Positions 1 through 8,234 are shown, counted from the stretch's first letter. The stretch: 28,190 nucleotides of DNA from Butyrivibrio sp. (GCF_024699075.1 NZ_JAILQF010000080.1:1-28190), one strand, 5' to 3'. The notes: generated by a model from the sequence alone, not told the origin. Made by a program: numbers and translations.

Positions 1-193
1 TAGTTACCTCTACAGAATTCTGAGCTCTGTCTGCACCAAGTACTGCCGCTTCGCCGGCATCTTCTCTGTCTCTTGTTGCTCCAAGAACTTCTGCTGTGTC
101 TGTTCTGCTTGCTGCAAGTGCGCTTACACTTCCAAGTGCAAGTGTCATTGCTGCTACGATTGCTGCTGTTGCTGTTAGAATTCTCTTTTTCAT
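1..193 (-). CDS. Secreted protein, N-terminal part only (3' end outside window)
   Basis: Only the first 64 codons are inside the window. They begin MKKRILTATAAIVAAMTLAL, a classic Sec signal peptide with two lysines, a hydrophobic core and a probable cleavage after a Leu-Ala-Ala site near residue 28. The mature part is polar and contains the short motif VLGA twice, each followed within two residues by Arg (near residues 36 and 50). A purine-rich GAGGGATGAGAT sits directly before the ATG. It lies 43 bases downstream of the LCP gene on the same strand, so it is probably the fourth gene of the polysaccharide/sortase operon. The C-terminus, where a sortase signal would be, is not visible. I do not recognise the family, and a role in the cell surface is inferred only from context. 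Confidence 0.7.
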   Translation of the reverse strand, partial: MKKRILTATAAIVAAMTLALGSVSALAASRTDTAEVLGATRDREDAGEAAVLGADRAQNSVEVT

Positions 194-236
194 ATCTCAT
201 CCCTCATTCTGAAATAAATTGTTGTTTCTATGCAGG

Positions 237-1337
237 TTATCCCTCAACATAGAAGAGTTGTATTATTAAGCTGGTGAGTTCTTCATTGTCTACGTAGAAC
301 TCATCATGCAATACTCCCTCGACGTTTTCACCCGGTAGCATGTAGACTGTATCTGCTACTTCATACTTGGCAAAGCAGTCTGCAATATCAGCGTTCATAT
401 CCTCATACAGATAGTCACCGGCAGCTTCTTCCATGACATTTATAATATCAGAGCCCTTCTGTCTTGCTGTCTGTGATAATGCAAGCATGAACTGGGTCTG
501 TCTTGACATTCTGTCAAGGTTACTGCCTCTTGTTTCAACATCTCTTGTATGGACGAAGTCGTAAGCATCCTTACCATTAAGCGTTATAACTGCGCCTTCG
601 GTATACATTGGATCAAGGTCTGTTTCATCTGATTGAAGCCTTAGTGTTACACCGCCTATGGCATCTACTGAAGGCTCGATCCCTTCCATTGTGAGAGATA
701 CGACATTATTGATTCGTGTCCTCATAAGAAGATCTGCAACCTTCTGCTTGGTCAGATTGCAGGCTTCCTTGGCTGAGCGTCCATAGGAATACTGCATTGT
801 GATCTGTTCCTGACCTGTATATAGGAATTCTCCGTCGTTATTATATATATCAACGCCTACCATTGTATCTCTGTTGATCTCAAGGGGAGTTATAAGCTCC
901 TTGTCCTTGTCTACAATAAACAGGATCATGGTATCAGAACGTCCGCCCTCATCGATTCCGGCTCCCTGCCTTGTCTGATCCGAATCATCTATACCCAGGA
1001 ACAGAACTGTCTCTATCGATGTATTTGGTTTATATTTCACACCTTTATAGGTAAGTGTTCCATCAAAATTATCAACTATAGCTGTAGTTGCTGCAGAAGC
1101 AGAAGCTGCGCCATCTGTATCTGCCGTGTAAGCCTGAGTCTGTGAATCTACTGGCTCTTGAGCTTTTTCTATTCTTTTTACTACTTTCTGACTTTCATTT
1201 ATCGCACTTCTATATCCATAAACTCCGGCTCCTATTACAATGACAAGTGCTGCCGCCATTAGTATAAGGAAGGTTTTTCTTTCCTCACGTCCGAATCTTT
1301 TATGTCTTCTGTGTCTGTGCTTATGTTTATGACTCAT
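237..1337 (-). CDS. LCP (LytR-CpsA-Psr) family glycopolymer ligase
   Basis: This is a 366-residue membrane-anchored protein. It has a very basic His/Lys/Arg-rich cytoplasmic N-terminus (residues 1-20), one membrane helix (about 23-45), an acidic Ala/Ser/Thr linker (50-90) and an LCP domain (about 108-300). Family landmarks are visible: ETVLFLGIDDSD at the domain start, GGRSDTMIL, the Arg-containing EINRDTMVGV strand, and a later DFVHTRD...R segment with the conserved acidic and arginine residues. LCP enzymes transfer undecaprenyl-linked glycopolymers (teichoic acid, capsule) to peptidoglycan outside the membrane. Here the likely substrate is the polysaccharide whose length is set by the Wzz-like protein two genes upstream. 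GAGG lies five bases before the ATG. The family call is firm; the exact polymer is inference. Confidence 0.93.
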   Translation of the reverse strand: MSHKHKHRHRRHKRFGREERKTFLILMAAALVIVIGAGVYGYRSAINESQKVVKRIEKAQEPVDSQTQAYTADTDGAASASAATTAIVDNFDGTLTYKGVKYKPNTSIETVLFLGIDDSDQTRQGAGIDEGGRSDTMILFIVDKDKELITPLEINRDTMVGVDIYNNDGEFLYTGQEQITMQYSYGRSAKEACNLTKQKVADLLMRTRINNVVSLTMEGIEPSVDAIGGVTLRLQSDETDLDPMYTEGAVITLNGKDAYDFVHTRDVETRGSNLDRMSRQTQFMLALSQTARQKGSDIINVMEEAAGDYLYEDMNADIADCFAKYEVADTVYMLPGENVEGVLHDEFYVDNEELTSLIIQLFYVEG

Positions 1338-1371
1338 ATTGACCTCATGTCCCGATCGTATTACAAGTAGC

Positions 1372-2220
1372 CTAGTTGTTAGATATTGCTCGTCCGTCCA
1401 TCTGCGTCATCACTGCTACTACAAGAAAGCGGTTGTTCCTAAGTTTCTTGTCACAGGTTGACAACGTTACGATCTTACTGTCTGCTGTTACATCCATGTC
1501 TTCATAATATATGCTGCGTTCTTTTACATTATCTGTCTTTAGAGATTTGAGAAAAGATTCTCTGTCCTCTTTAATATTGTCATCGTAGTAATAAGGTATA
1601 TGTGCATCACTGTACATAACCGCAGCAAATACTGTATAAGTAAATGTATGATCTTTAGTATAGATATATATCGTTCTATGCTCTTTGAAGAAGTCTTCAT
1701 CTTCATAGTCATGAAGCGAACCAAACATTGATCCGTTATTCATGTTGTGACCATATATCACTGTGTTAAATTCTATAAAATTACTGCTATCTGATGTTTC
1801 TGTATATGGGCATCCATAATCGCTATATATTCCATCTGCTCCGTGATTGAGGTAGTAAGAATCATCTGTTGGATGCTGTGCTATGGGATAATCTATACTT
1901 GTATCCGGTATTGATATCCATGCATATATGTCTTCATTAGAAGCTTGTAATGTGTCAAAGTCTATTGGTGATTGATAAGTTGCTGAAATGCCTGAACCTG
2001 ATGTCGTATTATCTGTAATCGTTTGTTGTTCTGAATCTGATGTACTACTTTTAAGACTATTACTACCTGGTGTTGTAATGCTTGCATGTGCTGATTGTTG
2101 AATGCTTTGAGCAACGCTGTCACTGTGAATCTTGTCAGATATCATGTAACCAACTATCGCCGAGATGATTCCAAGTAGCAATACTAATAGTATACATGCG
2201 CCAAGTCTTTTTTTAGACAT
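1372..2220 (-). CDS. Class B-type sortase
   Basis: A 282-residue sortase with one N-terminal signal-anchor helix (about 7-29), a Ser/Thr-rich linker (35-75) and a catalytic domain (about 85-275). The catalytic triad is readable: His158 in VIYGHNM, Cys256 in TLSTC and Arg264 eight residues after it. The TLSTC box and the long insert before it resemble class B sortases. Sortases cleave a C-terminal sorting signal and attach the protein to peptidoglycan. A TTG two codons upstream also opens the frame, but AAGGAAG lies eight bases before the ATG at 2220 and only two before that TTG, so I use the ATG. The gene start overlaps the end of the Wzz gene by a few bases, showing translational coupling. 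No sorting-signal protein is visible here; the truncated secreted gene at the window start is the nearest candidate. Confidence 0.93.
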   Translation of the reverse strand: MSKKRLGACILLVLLLGIISAIVGYMISDKIHSDSVAQSIQQSAHASITTPGSNSLKSSTSDSEQQTITDNTTSGSGISATYQSPIDFDTLQASNEDIYAWISIPDTSIDYPIAQHPTDDSYYLNHGADGIYSDYGCPYTETSDSSNFIEFNTVIYGHNMNNGSMFGSLHDYEDEDFFKEHRTIYIYTKDHTFTYTVFAAVMYSDAHIPYYYDDNIKEDRESFLKSLKTDNVKERSIYYEDMDVTADSKIVTLSTCDKKLRNNRFLVVAVMTQMDGRAISNN

Positions 2221-2222
2221 GA

Positions 2223-2960
2223 TCAATGCTTCCTTGTCTTATTAGTAATTCCTTTGTTTTTAGCAATCGTAACTTCAAGAGGGAAGGAAGCAAATGTTCC
2301 AAGTCCCAGATACTTCTTTACATCGTCCTCATCTTTAATAGTATTGTCTGAATAGTAACGTATAAGAACAAATCCTGCTGCAAGAAGTAGTCCTGCCATA
2401 AATCCAAGTACTGTATTCTTCTTCGCAGACGGGCTTGTTGGCTCTTTGGCCGGTACAGCATCTTCTACAGATGAAGGCTTATCTGTATCGATTACCTGTG
2501 CAACTCTGTCCGCAAGTACATCTGCAATCTCGTTTGCAATGTCTGAAGCAAGCTGTGCATCCGGATTCTTTACTGTAATCCTGATGATTCTTGAATCAGT
2601 AGGATTTTCAATCTCTACTATTCTAAGAAGGTCTTCATAAGTTGTATCAAGCCCCAGGTTCATGATAACCTTCTCAAGAACCGGTCTACTTGTACCAAGG
2701 ATCTCAAAATCGACTGTAAGCTGTGAACCAAGCTGAAGATCAGCTGCTGTTGTTATGCTGGTTGTTTTTGAAAAAATGTAGATCATTGAAGATGACGTAT
2801 ATATCGGTGTCATAAAATTAATTGTATAAGCAAACGCTGCAGTGGCACCGATTATTGCGCATAATGCTATTGCAATAATGTTCTTCCTTAGAACAAAGAA
2901 GAGTTCAGCTAGATCAATCTCATCCTCTTCTTCAAGCTGAATAAAATCCGTGTTATTCAT
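2223..2960 (-). CDS. Wzz/CpsC-like polysaccharide chain-length determinant
   Basis: A 245-residue protein with Wzz architecture: an acidic cytoplasmic start containing DEIDLAELFFVLRK, membrane helix 1 (about 28-46), an extracytoplasmic domain, a proline-containing stretch (168-181) just before membrane helix 2 (about 184-202), and a short cytoplasmic tail (DEDDVKKYLGLG, then F-P-L) typical of adaptors for BY-kinases. In Gram-positive bacteria such proteins control exopolysaccharide chain length and activate a separate tyrosine kinase. No kinase gene follows; the next genes are the sortase and LCP ligase. It is the first gene of the minus-strand operon. The ribosome site is weak (GGGTGAGAT before ATG). 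The family is clear; the pairing with a kinase encoded elsewhere is inference. Confidence 0.88.
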   Translation of the reverse strand: MNNTDFIQLEEEDEIDLAELFFVLRKNIIAIALCAIIGATAAFAYTINFMTPIYTSSSMIYIFSKTTSITTAADLQLGSQLTVDFEILGTSRPVLEKVIMNLGLDTTYEDLLRIVEIENPTDSRIIRITVKNPDAQLASDIANEIADVLADRVAQVIDTDKPSSVEDAVPAKEPTSPSAKKNTVLGFMAGLLLAAGFVLIRYYSDNTIKDEDDVKKYLGLGTFASFPLEVTIAKNKGITNKTRKH

Positions 2961-3024
2961 ATCTCACCCATCCCTATTTTTTATAAATCACCAGATCCTG
3001 ATCCCCTCATGATCCAGACCCGTC

Positions 3025-3054
3025 AGTATAATAGACCGCACTTATCCCACGCAA
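3025..3054 (-). promoter_or_regulatory. Candidate sigma-A promoter of the Wzz-sortase-LCP operon
   Basis: On the minus strand TTGCGT (-35) is followed after 18 bases by TATACT (-10), giving a leader of about 55-60 bases to the Wzz start. The base composition changes here: the downstream leader is GC-richer and the upstream side becomes strongly AT-rich. The -35 match is only three of six, so this is tentative. Confidence 0.35.
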
Positions 3055-3060
3055 TGAATT

Positions 3061-3700
3061 TATATACTTCATTGTATACTATTGAAAAAATATAAATGTG
3101 TGTGTGAGTTCGTATGATTTATACTGTCAAAGATTATAAATTATTTACTATCATTAAATCTATCATATTTTTATAATTTTTTATCATTTTTTGTTAAATA
3201 TGCAAAATTCTTTATAGAAATTTTGCATTTACTCAAAACCGCTTATTTGCTGATGTTTTTTCATTCTTGTTTTTAGAAAAAACTCAATTATTTCAATCTT
3301 TCTCATTTATTGCTATATTTTTTTGGTAAATATTATAATTGGTATAATTAGTTAATTCTATTGTTTTATTTGGTGATTTTTACCAATTGGAAACATTTTA
3401 TTTTTGCATAAATATAAATATCACATCTTTACTGATACTCATGGAAACTTTGCTTATTTTCAGCCTTTTTCTTTGTTGTGTTTCTTCCATATATAAGTGT
3501 GTTTTTATGCTTTCATTTCAGTTTTTCTTTTTGAACTTCAATATATCGCAAGCAATTTATGACTAATCGCCCTATTTTCATATGGTAAATTATCATTTCA
3601 AGTTCTATGTTTCTATATTTAGTGATGTCTTATTGAATGATAGTTTCATAAATAATCATTTACTGCCCGGCTTATAATTCAATGAATAAGCACGTAATGG
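3061..3700. other. Long AT-rich divergent spacer with small palindromes
   Basis: About 640 bases between two divergent transcription units hold no credible gene on either strand. The stretch is dominated by A/T runs. It contains TGCAAAATT(C)-loop-GAAATTTTGCA (3201-3226), TTGGT-loop-ACCAA (3370-3386) and two TATAAT-like elements near 3336-3350. No recognisable riboswitch, IS end or RNA gene was found. Confidence 0.6.
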
Positions 3701-3750
3701 AGCCTTGATCAAAGTAAATATCAAATTGCTTTCTTTATTAAATATATATA

Positions 3751-3779
3751 TTGATGTTAAACCGTATAGTATCTATACT
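3751..3779 (+). promoter_or_regulatory. Probable sigma-A promoter of the 5'-nucleotidase gene, with palindrome on the -10
   Basis: TTGATG and TATACT are separated by exactly 17 bases, giving a leader of about 48 bases. A 14-base perfect palindrome, TAGTAT-CT-ATACTA (3767-3780), covers the -10 and could be an operator. A second perfect TATAAT at 3673-3678 has no good -35. Confidence 0.55.
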
Positions 3780-3833
3780 AATTATGTAGGCGCTAAATCA
3801 GCTACAAATAACAGTAAGGAGGGTACTGTAAGT

Positions 3834-5498
3834 ATGAAATGTAAGAAGTTATTGAAACAGTTGTTTGCAATGATACTTGCTCTTATACTTGTTGTGGCAA
3901 CAGGTGTCACACATATGCAGGTACATGCGGAGGATTTTTCAGCGGATGTAAGAACTATTCTTGATATTCCGATGGACTTATCCGGTAAGACCATTATCAT
4001 CCATACCAACGATGTACATGGCGCTATCAGCAGATACGCTTATGTTGCATCCTTGAGAGATAATCTCACAAAGCGTGGTGCAGAAGTTATTCTCGTTGAT
4101 GCAGGTGATTACAGTCAGGGAACGCCTTATGTTAGTACTACTAAGGGCCTTGATGCTATCACAATGATGAATGCTGCGGGTTATGACTATGTAACTATTG
4201 GTAATCATGAATTTGATTATGGCTATGATCAGCTCAGATCTAATTTCAATTATGCCAAGTTCAAAGTTCTGTGTGCTAATGTTACTGATTCTGAAGGTAA
4301 TTCTCTTTTTACTCCTAATGCTATTTATAATACTTCTTCAGGTATTAAGATTGGTTTCTTTGGTATGGAAACACCTGAGACCAAAACCAAGGTTAATCCT
4401 GCTATGATAAAGGGAATTTCTTTCCTTAACAAGGCTGAGAACTACGTATGTGCTCAGGCTCAGACCGATCAGCTTAAGGCTCAGGGTGCTGACCTTGTTA
4501 TCTGTCTTTCACATCTTGGTGTAGATGAGGAGTCTGCTCCTGATGGAAACAGAAGTATTGATATGTATGCAAATACAACGGGTATTGATTTTATAATTGA
4601 TGGTCACTCACATACAGTTATGACTCAGGGAACATCCGGAGAGCCTATTCAGTCAACAGGTACTAAGGTTGAAAATATTGGTATTATTCAGATTGATAAT
4701 GCAACCAAGAAGATCGATGACCATTATCTTATTACACTTCAAAATCTTGCACAGGAAGTTACTACTTCAGCTAATGCCAATATTATTTTCCAGAGAGTAA
4801 ATGCTGAGTATGACAAGATTCTTGGTTATACAGCTATCGACTTAAACGGTGAACGTGATCCTGGTAACAGAACTGAGGAGACAAACCTTGGCGATCTTAT
4901 CACAGATGCTATTAAGTGGTCTGTTCTTAAAGAGAGCGGTTCTATCAATGTTCCTGAAGATCATGTTATTGCTATCACAAATGGTGGTGGTATCAGAGCT
5001 TCAATAGAAGCAGGCAGCATTACAAAGAATGATATTAATACTGTTCTTCCATTTGGTAATACTGTAGCTGTTGTCTATGTTACAGGCGCTGAACTTCTTG
5101 AAGTTCTTGAAGCATCAACATATTGCACTCCTATGGCAATTGGTGGTTATCCTCAGACTTCAGGTATTAAGTTCACTATTGATACAACAAAGCCTTATCA
5201 GCAGGGAGAAGCATATCCAGATTCTACATACTATGCTCCATCCGCAATTACTCGTGTAACAATCGAAAGCATAAATGGTCAGCCATTCTCTTTGACTGAT
5301 ACATATGCAGTTGTAACCAACAACTTCTGTGCTGCTGGCGGTGATACATATTACAGATTTGCATCCGCAAGCGATCAGTTCGATACCGGTATTGTTATGG
5401 ACGAAGCTGTTATGGCTTATGTAGCAGAAGAACTTGGTGGCACAGTTACAGCTGATAAATATGGTGATATCAGAGGTGATCAGACTATTATTAAGTAA
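3834..5498 (+). CDS. Secreted 5'-nucleotidase / 2',3'-cyclic-nucleotide phosphodiesterase
   Basis: A 554-residue exported metallophosphoesterase of the UshA/YfkN family, which removes phosphate from extracellular nucleotides. The signal peptide (about 1-30) has a Lys-rich start, a long Leu/Ile/Ala core and VHA before the mature end. The two-metal catalytic domain shows HTNDVHG (His57, Asp60, His62), DAGDYSQG, GNHEFDYG (Asn124-His125), SHLG and DGHSHT (His258, His260). The C-terminal substrate domain shows NGGGIRASI, LPFGNTV and NNFCAAGGDTY, which stack and bind the base. Mature length is normal. The frame stays open 43 codons further upstream, but AAGGAGG eleven bases before the ATG at 3834, followed at once by the signal peptide, fixes the start. 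No membrane anchor or sorting signal follows, so release or loose association is likely. Role in nucleotide or phosphate scavenging is inferred. Confidence 0.95.
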   Translation: MKCKKLLKQLFAMILALILVVATGVTHMQVHAEDFSADVRTILDIPMDLSGKTIIIHTNDVHGAISRYAYVASLRDNLTKRGAEVILVDAGDYSQGTPYVSTTKGLDAITMMNAAGYDYVTIGNHEFDYGYDQLRSNFNYAKFKVLCANVTDSEGNSLFTPNAIYNTSSGIKIGFFGMETPETKTKVNPAMIKGISFLNKAENYVCAQAQTDQLKAQGADLVICLSHLGVDEESAPDGNRSIDMYANTTGIDFIIDGHSHTVMTQGTSGEPIQSTGTKVENIGIIQIDNATKKIDDHYLITLQNLAQEVTTSANANIIFQRVNAEYDKILGYTAIDLNGERDPGNRTEETNLGDLITDAIKWSVLKESGSINVPEDHVIAITNGGGIRASIEAGSITKNDINTVLPFGNTVAVVYVTGAELLEVLEASTYCTPMAIGGYPQTSGIKFTIDTTKPYQQGEAYPDSTYYAPSAITRVTIESINGQPFSLTDTYAVVTNNFCAAGGDTYYRFASASDQFDTGIVMDEAVMAYVAEELGGTVTADKYGDIRGDQTIIK

Positions 5499-5526
5499 GT
5501 AGTAATATCAGTTTCTTCTATATAAA

Positions 5527-5616
5527 AAAGGGAACAGAAATTTTGTAACACCGACAAACGACAGGTCTATTATTTAGCGACTGGAATGTTGGTGCTTGCA
5601 ATCTTCTGTTCCCTTT
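5527..5616. other. 13-bp perfect inverted repeat enclosing a structured 64-base loop
   Basis: AAAGGGAACAGAA (5527-5539) and TTCTGTTCCCTTT (5604-5616) are perfect reverse complements. Inside, CACCGAC and GTTGGTG can form a second stem with one G-U pair. Reading minus, the right arm ends in CCC followed by six T, the form of an intrinsic terminator; reading plus, the T-tract is weak. It begins about 28 bases after the nucleotidase stop. It may be a terminator, a small structured RNA or a 3'-UTR element. Confidence 0.55.
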
Positions 5617-5769
5617 ATAATTTAGTCTAAATTAGTAATTCAAACTTCACATTTTGTGAATATGCTTATCTTTTGTAATATGATTATCTCTGGCAGTTAA
5701 TAAATGATAGATATTAGCACACATTCAAAGTTTGAAGTATGAAATAATCATTCTTCGACTACGCTTTCC

Positions 5770-5798
5770 TTGAATTAGTTGTCTGATTGATTTATTAT
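5770..5798 (+). promoter_or_regulatory. Probable sigma-A promoter of the EamA permease gene
   Basis: TTGAAT, a 17-base spacer and TATTAT form a good vegetative promoter with a leader of roughly 28 bases. Two palindromes lie just upstream: TTCACA-TTT-TGTGAA (5646-5660) and TTCAAA-G-TTTGAA (5724-5736). Either could be an operator, but neither matches a site I can name. Confidence 0.55.
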
Positions 5799-5832
5799 TC
5801 AGATATATTAAATTCAAAAGGATACAAAATAT

Positions 5833-6729
5833 ATGGCAGAACAATCTAATCACAATAATTCAGCACCAACTGGCAAGGAACTAAGACTTGCTGTACTACA
5901 TATTCTATTAGCAGCTCTTGGCTTTGCTCTTATGACTTTCTTTGTAAGAATTTCAGGCGATCTTCCTACAATGGAAAAAGCTTTTTTCCGAAACTTCGTT
6001 GCTCTTTTTATCGCGGTATATACTTTATTTAAAAAGAAGGTTGGTTTTAAAATAGTCCAGAACGCTAAATCCTCAATGTTTTTGCGCTGCCTTTTCGGTA
6101 CTACAGGACTTATAGCAAACTTTTGGGCAATAGATCATCTGGGTATTGCAGATGCCAACATGCTCAATAAGCTTTCTCCGTTTTTTGCAATCATAATGTC
6201 TTATTTTATTATGAAAGAAATCCCCAATAAAGTGGACTGGTTATGTGTTATCCTGGCTTTCACCGGAGCTTTGTTCATAATAAAGCCTGGCCTTGGATTA
6301 AGCTCTTTTCCAGCACTTGTTGGTTTATATGGCGGATTTGGCGCAGGTACTGCCTATGCTTATGTTCATAAGATGGGTAAGCTTGGACAGCCAGGGCCTA
6401 CTATTGTATTTTACTTCTCGCTTTTTTCCTGCATGCTCACACTTCCCTTTATGATCATGCAATGGGAGCCCATGGCTCCATGGCAGCTGGGATGTCTTAT
6501 ACTTTCAGGTATATCTGCCGCTGTAGGCCAGTTCAATATAACAGCCGCTTATCAGCTCGCTCCTGCAAAATCGATTTCTGTTTTTGATTATACACAGGTT
6601 ATATTTGCTGCAATACTTGGATTCCTGTTCCTTAGTGAAATTCCTGATGTACTGAGCTTTGTAGGCTATGCAGTTATCATCTTTGCTGCTGTCTTCAAAT
6701 GGGAATATAACAGAAAGACGTCAGACTAA
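5833..6729 (+). CDS. EamA/DMT-family permease
   Basis: A 298-residue polytopic membrane protein of the drug/metabolite transporter superfamily. About ten hydrophobic helices fall into two EamA repeats, roughly residues 20-155 and 165-292. Family features include the early FVRISGDLPTMEKAFFRN motif (helix 1-2 loop), a central FIIKPGLGL segment and, in the second half, AAYQLAPAKSISVFDYTQVIFAAILGF cut by a short helix break, then a final VGYAVIIFAAV helix. Such proteins export or exchange small metabolites, but the substrate cannot be told from sequence. AAAAGGA precedes the ATG by about eight bases. It stands alone, with its own promoter and terminator. Confidence 0.88.
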   Translation: MAEQSNHNNSAPTGKELRLAVLHILLAALGFALMTFFVRISGDLPTMEKAFFRNFVALFIAVYTLFKKKVGFKIVQNAKSSMFLRCLFGTTGLIANFWAIDHLGIADANMLNKLSPFFAIIMSYFIMKEIPNKVDWLCVILAFTGALFIIKPGLGLSSFPALVGLYGGFGAGTAYAYVHKMGKLGQPGPTIVFYFSLFSCMLTLPFMIMQWEPMAPWQLGCLILSGISAAVGQFNITAAYQLAPAKSISVFDYTQVIFAAILGFLFLSEIPDVLSFVGYAVIIFAAVFKWEYNRKTSD

Positions 6730-6770
6730 CATCATACTGACATAATATTATTTCTATAGGATCATGTGAT

Positions 6771-6789
6771 GGGCCACCGTGGCCCTTTT
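6771..6789 (+). terminator. Intrinsic terminator after the EamA permease
   Basis: GGGCCAC-C-GTGGCCC followed by TTTT is a compact GC-rich hairpin with a T-tract. The last T is also the first base of the convergent polIV stop codon, so the two units abut without spacer. In the minus direction the hairpin has no T-tract. Confidence 0.85.
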
Positions 6790-8111
6790 CATCTTCCTTT
6801 ATGAATTATTCCTTCACCATATTTGTCTTCAATACTTTTGGTCATTTCACGAAGTCTTCGCTGCTTTTCTGCTCTCTGGGCATCATTTATGACAGCGTTT
6901 TGACTGCCTTTGGAGTTACTATTCTGAGCTCCAAGATCAAATAAGCTCATCTGCCTGTATTCACCTTTATCAAGGTCAGACGCTCCAACACCTACGAGTC
7001 TTATACTGTAGCCTTTTGCGAACAAGCCATTTTCTCCAAGTACAAGCTCATCCATTAATCTTTTGGAAGTCTTTAATATTATTTCTTCGTCGTTAGTTGA
7101 ATCACCGATTCCTACTTGCTTTGACCTTCTTTGGAAGGCATCGGTTTTCACGCTTACAGATACGGTAGAAGCAAATACTCCGTCTCTTTGAAGTCGCCTT
7201 GATACGCTTTCAGATAGCCATTTAAGTATCTGCGGCATCTCACTCTCATAATTGGAAAAAGATATATCGAATCTGGTAGTAGTTTCATTAGAATAGCTTT
7301 TTGCATCTTCCTCATAAGGATTAACATCACTACTTCCATAGCCATTACAGCTTTGGTATATATATCCTCCCTGCTTTATCCCAAGCACATCCTGAAGAAG
7401 CTTTGGATCAGTATTTGCAACATCTCCTATTGTCCGCATTCCAAGTTCCGAAAGTCTTGCAGATGTTTGCTTACCACAGCCATACAATTCACCTATAGGA
7501 AGTGGCCACATCTTAGATCTGACTTCCTCTGGAAAAAGAGTATGGATCTTATCAGGCTTTTCGAAGTCAGATGCCATCTTAGCAAGAAGCTTATTGCTTG
7601 AAACTCCTACATTTACAGTAAATCCCAGCGTGTTTCGAATTTCATCTTTTATTCTGCCTGCCATAATAAGGGCAAACTCTTTTAAGGCTTCTTCTTTGGT
7701 ACATTCAATGTCTCCGGCAGATCTGTACATGTCGTTAACCGGCTCTGTCATGTCAATGAATGCTTCATCAATTGAAACCTGTTCTATGATCTGAGAATAT
7801 GTTTTAAGAATCCTTATGAATTTCTGAGAATAATCCCTGTATGTTTTAAAATCACTATGAACCATTACAAGATTTGGACATTTCTGCAGGGCCTTAACAA
7901 CCGGTTCTCCGGTTGTCACTCCGTATTTTTTGGCAGGTATGGATTTTGCTGTAATAATGCCATGTCTACTTTCAACATCTCCGCCAACAGCAGATGGTAT
8001 TGTCCTAAGATCAATTGCTGTAGGATCATCTTTTAATATTTTTACAGCGCTCCAGGAAAGGAAGGCGCTGTTAACATCTACATGAAAAATTATTTTTCTT
8101 ATATTATCCAT
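6789..8111 (-). CDS. dinB: DNA polymerase IV (Y-family translesion polymerase)
   Basis: A 440-residue Y-family polymerase that copies past damaged bases. Visible are the N-terminal palm strand IFHVDVNSAF with metal-binding Asp12, the finger region YGVTTGEPVVKAL, the catalytic SIDEAFID (Asp115, Glu116), GFTVNVGVSSNKLLAKMASD, the thumb/HhH segment (about 200-255), a little-finger domain (about 265-375) and a sliding-clamp-binding motif QMSLFDL (387-393). A charged tail follows. AGAGGAG lies eight bases before the ATG. The gene is divergent from a 30-residue membrane peptide, and a long palindrome lies between them. Damage control is usual for dinB, but the palindrome is not the Bacillus-type LexA box. 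All catalytic residues are present, so it should be active. Confidence 0.96.
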   Translation of the reverse strand: MDNIRKIIFHVDVNSAFLSWSAVKILKDDPTAIDLRTIPSAVGGDVESRHGIITAKSIPAKKYGVTTGEPVVKALQKCPNLVMVHSDFKTYRDYSQKFIRILKTYSQIIEQVSIDEAFIDMTEPVNDMYRSAGDIECTKEEALKEFALIMAGRIKDEIRNTLGFTVNVGVSSNKLLAKMASDFEKPDKIHTLFPEEVRSKMWPLPIGELYGCGKQTSARLSELGMRTIGDVANTDPKLLQDVLGIKQGGYIYQSCNGYGSSDVNPYEEDAKSYSNETTTRFDISFSNYESEMPQILKWLSESVSRRLQRDGVFASTVSVSVKTDAFQRRSKQVGIGDSTNDEEIILKTSKRLMDELVLGENGLFAKGYSIRLVGVGASDLDKGEYRQMSLFDLGAQNSNSKGSQNAVINDAQRAEKQRRLREMTKSIEDKYGEGIIHKGR

Positions 8112-8167
8112 AGTAAAAATCTCCTCTTATATGATAACATGACATAAGGGGTTTTAAATCATATAGA

Positions 8168-8192
8168 TTCTGTTCATGATACAATTATGAAC
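8168..8192. promoter_or_regulatory. Palindromic operator candidate between dinB and a small membrane peptide
   Basis: CTGTTCAT and ATGAACAG form a perfect 8-base inverted repeat with a 9-base spacer. Within the spacer TGATACAAT is an extended -10 (TGn then TACAAT at 8178-8183) reading plus toward the 30-codon gene. A regulator bound here could control both directions. The GTTC/GAAC halves point the opposite way to the GAAC-N4-GTTC LexA box of Firmicutes. Confidence 0.5.
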
Positions 8193-8234
8193 AGTAATTT
8201 TTAATTTATGTCATTCATACTAAAGGAGATCATC

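Noticed and set aside
2218..2226. TTG start for the sortase two codons upstream
   Set aside because: The AAGGAAG ribosome site is only two bases from that TTG but eight from the ATG at 2220.
3705..3833. A 43-codon N-terminal extension of the nucleotidase
   Set aside because: The extension lies before a strong AAGGAGG and covers the promoter; the signal peptide begins right at the ATG at 3834.
5527..5616. c-di-GMP riboswitch or signal recognition particle RNA
   Set aside because: Neither the GEMM core nor the SRP apical GGAAG-type loop is present, and there is no gene directly controlled downstream.
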